In this document: positions 4,696 through 7,693 of the stretch, one piece after another
Numbering within the stretch: position 1 is the stretch's first letter
Layout of the letters: each line of letters begins with the position of its first letter
Assembly: GCA_003641465.1 (NCBI GenBank)
Contig: QNAJ01000061.1
Location: forward strand, 1-7,693
Source of the DNA: Verrucomicrobiota bacterium
GTDB taxonomy: Bacteria; Verrucomicrobiota; Kiritimatiellia; B70-G9
Direction: 5' to 3'
DNA length: 7,693 nucleotides
Notes under the pieces: model-generated
What the model saw: only the letters and a program-made list of their open reading frames with translations
What the model was told of the DNA's origin: nothing
Database searches by the model: none
Program-made: the position numbers and the translations under genes

Positions 4696-7281
4696 CTATG
4701 GTACGCACAGACGATAGTATCCTTTCTCGATTCCGGCAACCGTATCGGTGACGGTAATGGTGGAAGTTTCCTCCACGCCGGGGGGTGACAGATGGTCCTG
4801 CCAGTCCGCCGGATCCAGCCGGGTAGCCATCTGAACCTTGTAGGTTACGCCGGAGCGTCCCTCCCACCAGAGTACCACCCGATCGGATTCTGAGCTGATG
4901 CCGATGACCCGGAGGCAGGAGTTGGAGTCAAAGGGGTCGGTATTGGTGCGCGACTCCTGAAGGTTGGTGAAGCCGTCGTCGTCGCTGTCCACACCGGCGT
5001 CGGCTGGATCGAACGGGTCCAGGCCGTAGGCGTTCTCGTACCAGTCGGGCATTCCATCGTTATCGTCGTCGGTATCCTGGTCGTCGGGTGAACCGTCGTG
5101 GTCGTTATCGGAGACCGCCTGGAGGGCGTCGGCGTACACCACGGCGGGAGACCCGGTGGGCAGGTCAACCTGCAGGTAGAGGTTCAGCCAGGATGACTCG
5201 TCGTGTTTGCTCCAGTCATAAGGGAACACCAGCCGGTGCCAGGCGCCGTCCGGTGGACAGGAGGTGGTGGCCAGGATATCCCAGGTGGTTTCCGCGCTTT
5301 GCATGATGAGGCGGTACGAAGCCCATGAGACATTGGTCGGTACCAGGGCGTGGAGGTAGACTGCGTTGTAGTTGGACCACGAGCGGGCGTCCTGCATGGC
5401 GCTCAGATCCATCATGACGTTGGATCCGTAGGGTGGTGAAGTGTCGTCGTAGTAGATCCGGACAGCGGCCCGCCCGTGCCAGGCGAAGCTGGTATCCACC
5501 GCGACATGGAAGGGCGGCGGACCATTGGTCCACCCTTCCAGGGAACAGTTCCAGCTGTAGACATATCCGGCCAGGTCGTCGGCATGGAGGAAATACCGCC
5601 GGCCGTTCTTCATGGAGTTGAGGCGGTCGTAGTATTCGCTGAGGACATCGGCGTTGGAGGTAACCGTCCAGTTGACCCAGTCGTTCTGGGCCTCAGCCTC
5701 CTGCTTGTAGTGGTTGAACCAGTTGATTCCCTTCAGAAGGGGGAAGTGGTCGGCGATATCCAGGGCGTTGGAGTTGTCGCCGTAGACGTTGTAGACCTGT
5801 TCCAGCCAGCGCTGCTTGATAACCAACTCGTCATTGGTGTAGTTGGGGTAGCCGGCCGGGGGAGTGGGATCGGAAGGCCGGTAATAGGCCGCTGTCTCGG
5901 GAATCATCATGGGCTTGTTGTGTCCCGCGGCGTACTCGGCGTAGAAGTCGGGATTCCACGTGTCGTCACCGTTGTAGCCCGCGTAGTTACCGGTGATCTG
6001 GTCGAAGAGTTTACGTTCTTCCGGCCAGGCGTTGTACCACCAGGGGTAGTAGGAGCCCCAGTGGTAGATGGTCATTCCCACCCAATCAACGTAGCGGTCA
6101 CCGGGGTAAAACGGAGCGTAGGGATCGTCCTTGACGCTGACATCGTCGCTGAGCACACCGTCGCCGTTGCTGTCCAGCAGGTACCAGTCGGCCCGCGTAC
6201 CGAAGTTGCTCGCCAGGTAGCCGGCCATGGTGATGTTTTCGAAGTCCCCGTAGGGGTAGCTGCCGGCCACGTTGGGTGCCCACAGCATGGCCGTATTGGT
6301 GGCGGTCTGGTGAATGATGTTGGCCAGCAGCCGGAACTTGTTCCGGTAAGTGTGCGGCTTCATTCTCCAGTCGTACCAGTCGCCGTTCATCTCGTGGGCG
6401 AAACGGATGATGATCGGTACCCCCTGGTTGTTCCAGTAGGCGCACCAGCCGGCGAAATTCTGGCAGTCGTTGCTGGTGATGTTTTCGATTCCGCCGGCGC
6501 TGTTGTGCGGCTCCAGCGTGAGGAGATAGATGCCGCCGACCTCGCGCACGGCGCCCAGGCGCGAATCAAGGCTGCTGTAGGAACTCTGGGGGAAGTCGAT
6601 GAAATCGACAAAGACCACATGGTCCCACTTGGTGGCCTGGTTGAATGCCAGCGGCGAGGATTGCACCCAGTCCAGGTTGACGCCGGTCAACACGCCTTCG
6701 TCCGGCTCGAGGAGCGCGGGACGGTTGGTGTCGACCACCACTAGAGAAAGGGCGTCCAGCTTAAAGGCAGCAGTGTTACTTTGGCCTTCGGCGGCCACTA
6801 CGCAGCGGACCACGCTGGCGCCGGCCGGGGCGGTGGCCTCCACTTCGAAGTAGTCCCAGGCTACCCCCACGCCGGACACCAGCGTTGTGGCGGCGCTGAG
6901 CAGGGTGCTGGAGGAGTCGAAGAATTCCAGCTTCAGGTGGAGTGCTGAATAGCTGTAGTTGGTGTCGGCACAGAAATATCCCCCGAGGGCGTACCGGGTA
7001 TGAGGTGTGGCGCTCACGTCCTGGTACCAGCCGCCCGAGGAGTTGGTGCTGTTCCAGTTGTGAATCGAGGCCAGGTATCCGTCCCCATCGTAGGAGCCCC
7101 AGGATTCCCGGGAGGTCTCGCCCCACTTCTGCCAGTTCTGTGCCGATTCGCCGGAATTGGTTGTTCCGTCGGCCGCATACAGAAATCCGGGATTGAGCAG
7201 GAGGTTAGTCCCGGCACGTGCAGTGCTGACCGCCGCCCACAGCGGTATGAGGCAGTACCAGACTGATCGGATCAGGCGCAT
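4696..7281 (-). CDS. Secreted multidomain glycoside hydrolase, GH26-like (beta-mannanase type)
   Basis: 861 residues from ATG 7281; a GTG 30 nt upstream is the alternative. Order of parts: signal peptide ending ARA (1-23); CBM4/9-like beta-sandwich (24-182, TNLLLNPGF ... FKLDALSLV); GH26-like barrel (about 190-555); second beta-sandwich (about 565-722); Asp-rich thrombospondin type 3 calcium repeats (724-788, DNDHDGSPDDQDTDDDNDG); and a C-terminal beta tail (789-861) like that of the beta-helix protein. In the barrel, RFAHEMNGDW gives the acid/base E297, WAPN (334-337) follows, and PMMIPETA gives the likely nucleophile E462, as in GH26. GH26 enzymes cut beta-1,4-mannan, and some cut beta-1,3-xylan or mixed-linkage glucan, so the substrate is open. 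The two glutamates are 165 residues apart, longer than the roughly 110 I recall for classical mannanases; the insertion holds LLDSNGDGVLSDD, a calcium-loop-like stretch. It lies downstream of an AraC gene. Confidence 0.85.
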   Translation of the reverse strand: MRLIRSVWYCLIPLWAAVSTARAGTNLLLNPGFLYAADGTTNSGESAQNWQKWGETSRESWGSYDGDGYLASIHNWNSTNSSGGWYQDVSATPHTRYALGGYFCADTNYSYSALHLKLEFFDSSSTLLSAATTLVSGVGVAWDYFEVEATAPAGASVVRCVVAAEGQSNTAAFKLDALSLVVVDTNRPALLEPDEGVLTGVNLDWVQSSPLAFNQATKWDHVVFVDFIDFPQSSYSSLDSRLGAVREVGGIYLLTLEPHNSAGGIENITSNDCQNFAGWCAYWNNQGVPIIIRFAHEMNGDWYDWRMKPHTYRNKFRLLANIIHQTATNTAMLWAPNVAGSYPYGDFENITMAGYLASNFGTRADWYLLDSNGDGVLSDDVSVKDDPYAPFYPGDRYVDWVGMTIYHWGSYYPWWYNAWPEERKLFDQITGNYAGYNGDDTWNPDFYAEYAAGHNKPMMIPETAAYYRPSDPTPPAGYPNYTNDELVIKQRWLEQVYNVYGDNSNALDIADHFPLLKGINWFNHYKQEAEAQNDWVNWTVTSNADVLSEYYDRLNSMKNGRRYFLHADDLAGYVYSWNCSLEGWTNGPPPFHVAVDTSFAWHGRAAVRIYYDDTSPPYGSNVMMDLSAMQDARSWSNYNAVYLHALVPTNVSWASYRLIMQSAETTWDILATTSCPPDGAWHRLVFPYDWSKHDESSWLNLYLQVDLPTGSPAVVYADALQAVSDNDHDGSPDDQDTDDDNDGMPDWYENAYGLDPFDPADAGVDSDDDGFTNLQESRTNTDPFDSNSCLRVIGISSESDRVVLWWEGRSGVTYKVQMATRLDPADWQDHLSPPGVEETSTITVTDTVAGIEKGYYRLCVP

Positions 7282-7322
7282 ACCCTGCTTTCCCGGCCGA
7301 TACCTCGCCACTTCTCCAATAC

Positions 7323-7351
7323 ACTTTACGCAGTTTCTACCCGCGGGTAAA
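7323..7351 (-). promoter_or_regulatory. Possible promoter of the glycosidase gene
   Basis: On the minus strand TTTACC (7351-7346) and TAAAGT (7328-7323) each match 4 of 6 consensus bases and are spaced exactly 17 nt. A start near 7316 would leave a leader of about 35 nt before the ATG at 7281. The match is weak, as would be expected for a promoter that needs an activator such as an AraC protein. Confidence 0.3.
7338..7349. repeat. 12 bp perfect palindrome upstream of the glycosidase gene
   Basis: TACCCGCGGGTA is fully self-complementary with a central CG. It sits 57 nt before the glycosidase ATG, inside the only intergenic space between it and the AraC gene, and overlaps the -35 element and spacer of the possible promoter. 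It could be an operator for a dimeric regulator; AraC proteins usually prefer direct repeats, so another factor (for example LacI-type) is equally possible. Confidence 0.4.
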
Positions 7352-7395
7352 TCGCCGGAGCTGCCAAAGAAGTAGCCGCGATTGCTGGCGCCCGC

Positions 7396-7693
7396 TTACT
7401 CCATCCGGTGTAGCCGACGGTAGGCACGCGGCGAGACTCCGTACTGGCGGTGGAAGGCGCGGGAGAAAGAATGAGCCGAGGCGTAGCCGACCTGGTGGGC
7501 GATATCTTCCACGGGCAGATCGGTCTGGGCCAACAGCCGTGCCGCACGTTGCATGATGATGCTGGCGCGGTAACGCATGGGCGAGATGCCGAACGCCTCG
7601 CGGAACGATCGGATGAAGTGGTATTCCGACATTCCGACCTCCCGCGCAACGGTGGAGATCTCCCGGTTGCGGTACTCTTCCCGCGTGAGGAGA
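7396..7693 (-). CDS. AraC-family transcriptional regulator, C-terminal part (cut by window edge)
   Basis: The frame is open to the right-hand edge, so only the last 98 residues are seen and the sensor domain lies outside; an internal ATG at 7632 splits the first helix-turn-helix and is not the start. The two AraC helix-turn-helix units are clear: first REISTVAREVGMSEYHFIRS, with FREAFGISPMRYR; second LPVEDIAHQVGYASAHSFSR, with FHRQYGVSPRAYRR. These bind DNA; the missing part would sense a ligand, commonly a sugar in regulators beside glycosidases. It lies 114 bp upstream of the glycosidase on the same strand and is the best candidate for its activator. The DNA-binding assignment is firm; the target is inference. 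Confidence 0.93.
   Translation of the reverse strand, partial: LLTREEYRNREISTVAREVGMSEYHFIRSFREAFGISPMRYRASIIMQRAARLLAQTDLPVEDIAHQVGYASAHSFSRAFHRQYGVSPRAYRRLHRME

Noticed and set aside
4970..5110. GTC/TCG triplet-rich stretch resembling a microsatellite
   Set aside because: It is the reverse complement of Asp codons in the thrombospondin type 3 calcium repeats, not a true simple repeat.
5476..6744. Long plus-strand open frame of 422 codons opposite the glycosidase
   Set aside because: Same Val-rich mirror composition and no domain; the opposite strand encodes the catalytic motifs.

Overview
The window looks like chromosomal DNA of a GC-rich (about 60% by eye) Gram-negative-type bacterium that uses Shine-Dalgarno starts. 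Two large secreted proteins end in the short 'vYkVq-s--L---W ... YYRv' beta-rich tail that I associate with exported proteins of the PVC group. One of them carries an Asp-rich thrombospondin type 3 stretch just before that tail. Together with an AraC regulator beside a secreted glycosidase, this suggests a polysaccharide-degrading member of Verrucomicrobiota/Kiritimatiellota. That placement is inference; no rRNA or marker gene is present.

Layout from left to right. (1) 23-1588 (-): secreted right-handed beta-helix protein. (2) 1712-2329 (+): class I SAM-dependent methyltransferase, divergent from gene 1 across a 123 bp spacer. (3) 2371-3944 (-): a compact three-gene flavin/redox operon, transcribed in the order flavin reductase-like FMN protein, Mth938-like protein, SagB-type nitroreductase. 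It has a clear sigma-70-type promoter, a 4 nt gap, then a short overlap. It converges on the methyltransferase. (4) 4104-7281 (-): a two-gene unit, a multidomain GH26-type glycosidase followed after 34 nt by a small secreted carbohydrate-binding-module-like protein whose fold resembles the glycosidase's own N-terminal domain. (5) 7396-7693 (-): C-terminal half of an AraC-family regulator, cut by the window edge and sitting just upstream of the glycosidase.

How it may work together: the AraC protein probably controls the glycosidase/CBM pair, which would act outside the cytoplasm on a beta-mannan or similar beta-glycan. The beta-helix protein is another secreted carbohydrate-active candidate. 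The flavin operon is a separate module of unknown physiological role.

The most unusual signals are small. They are an inverted repeat that could occlude the start codon of the beta-helix gene, an 11 bp inverted repeat across the convergent gene ends, two competing well-formed starts for the SagB-type gene (one giving a signal-like N-terminus), and a palindrome overlapping a possible promoter of the glycosidase. I see no CRISPR array, IS element, tRNA or rRNA.
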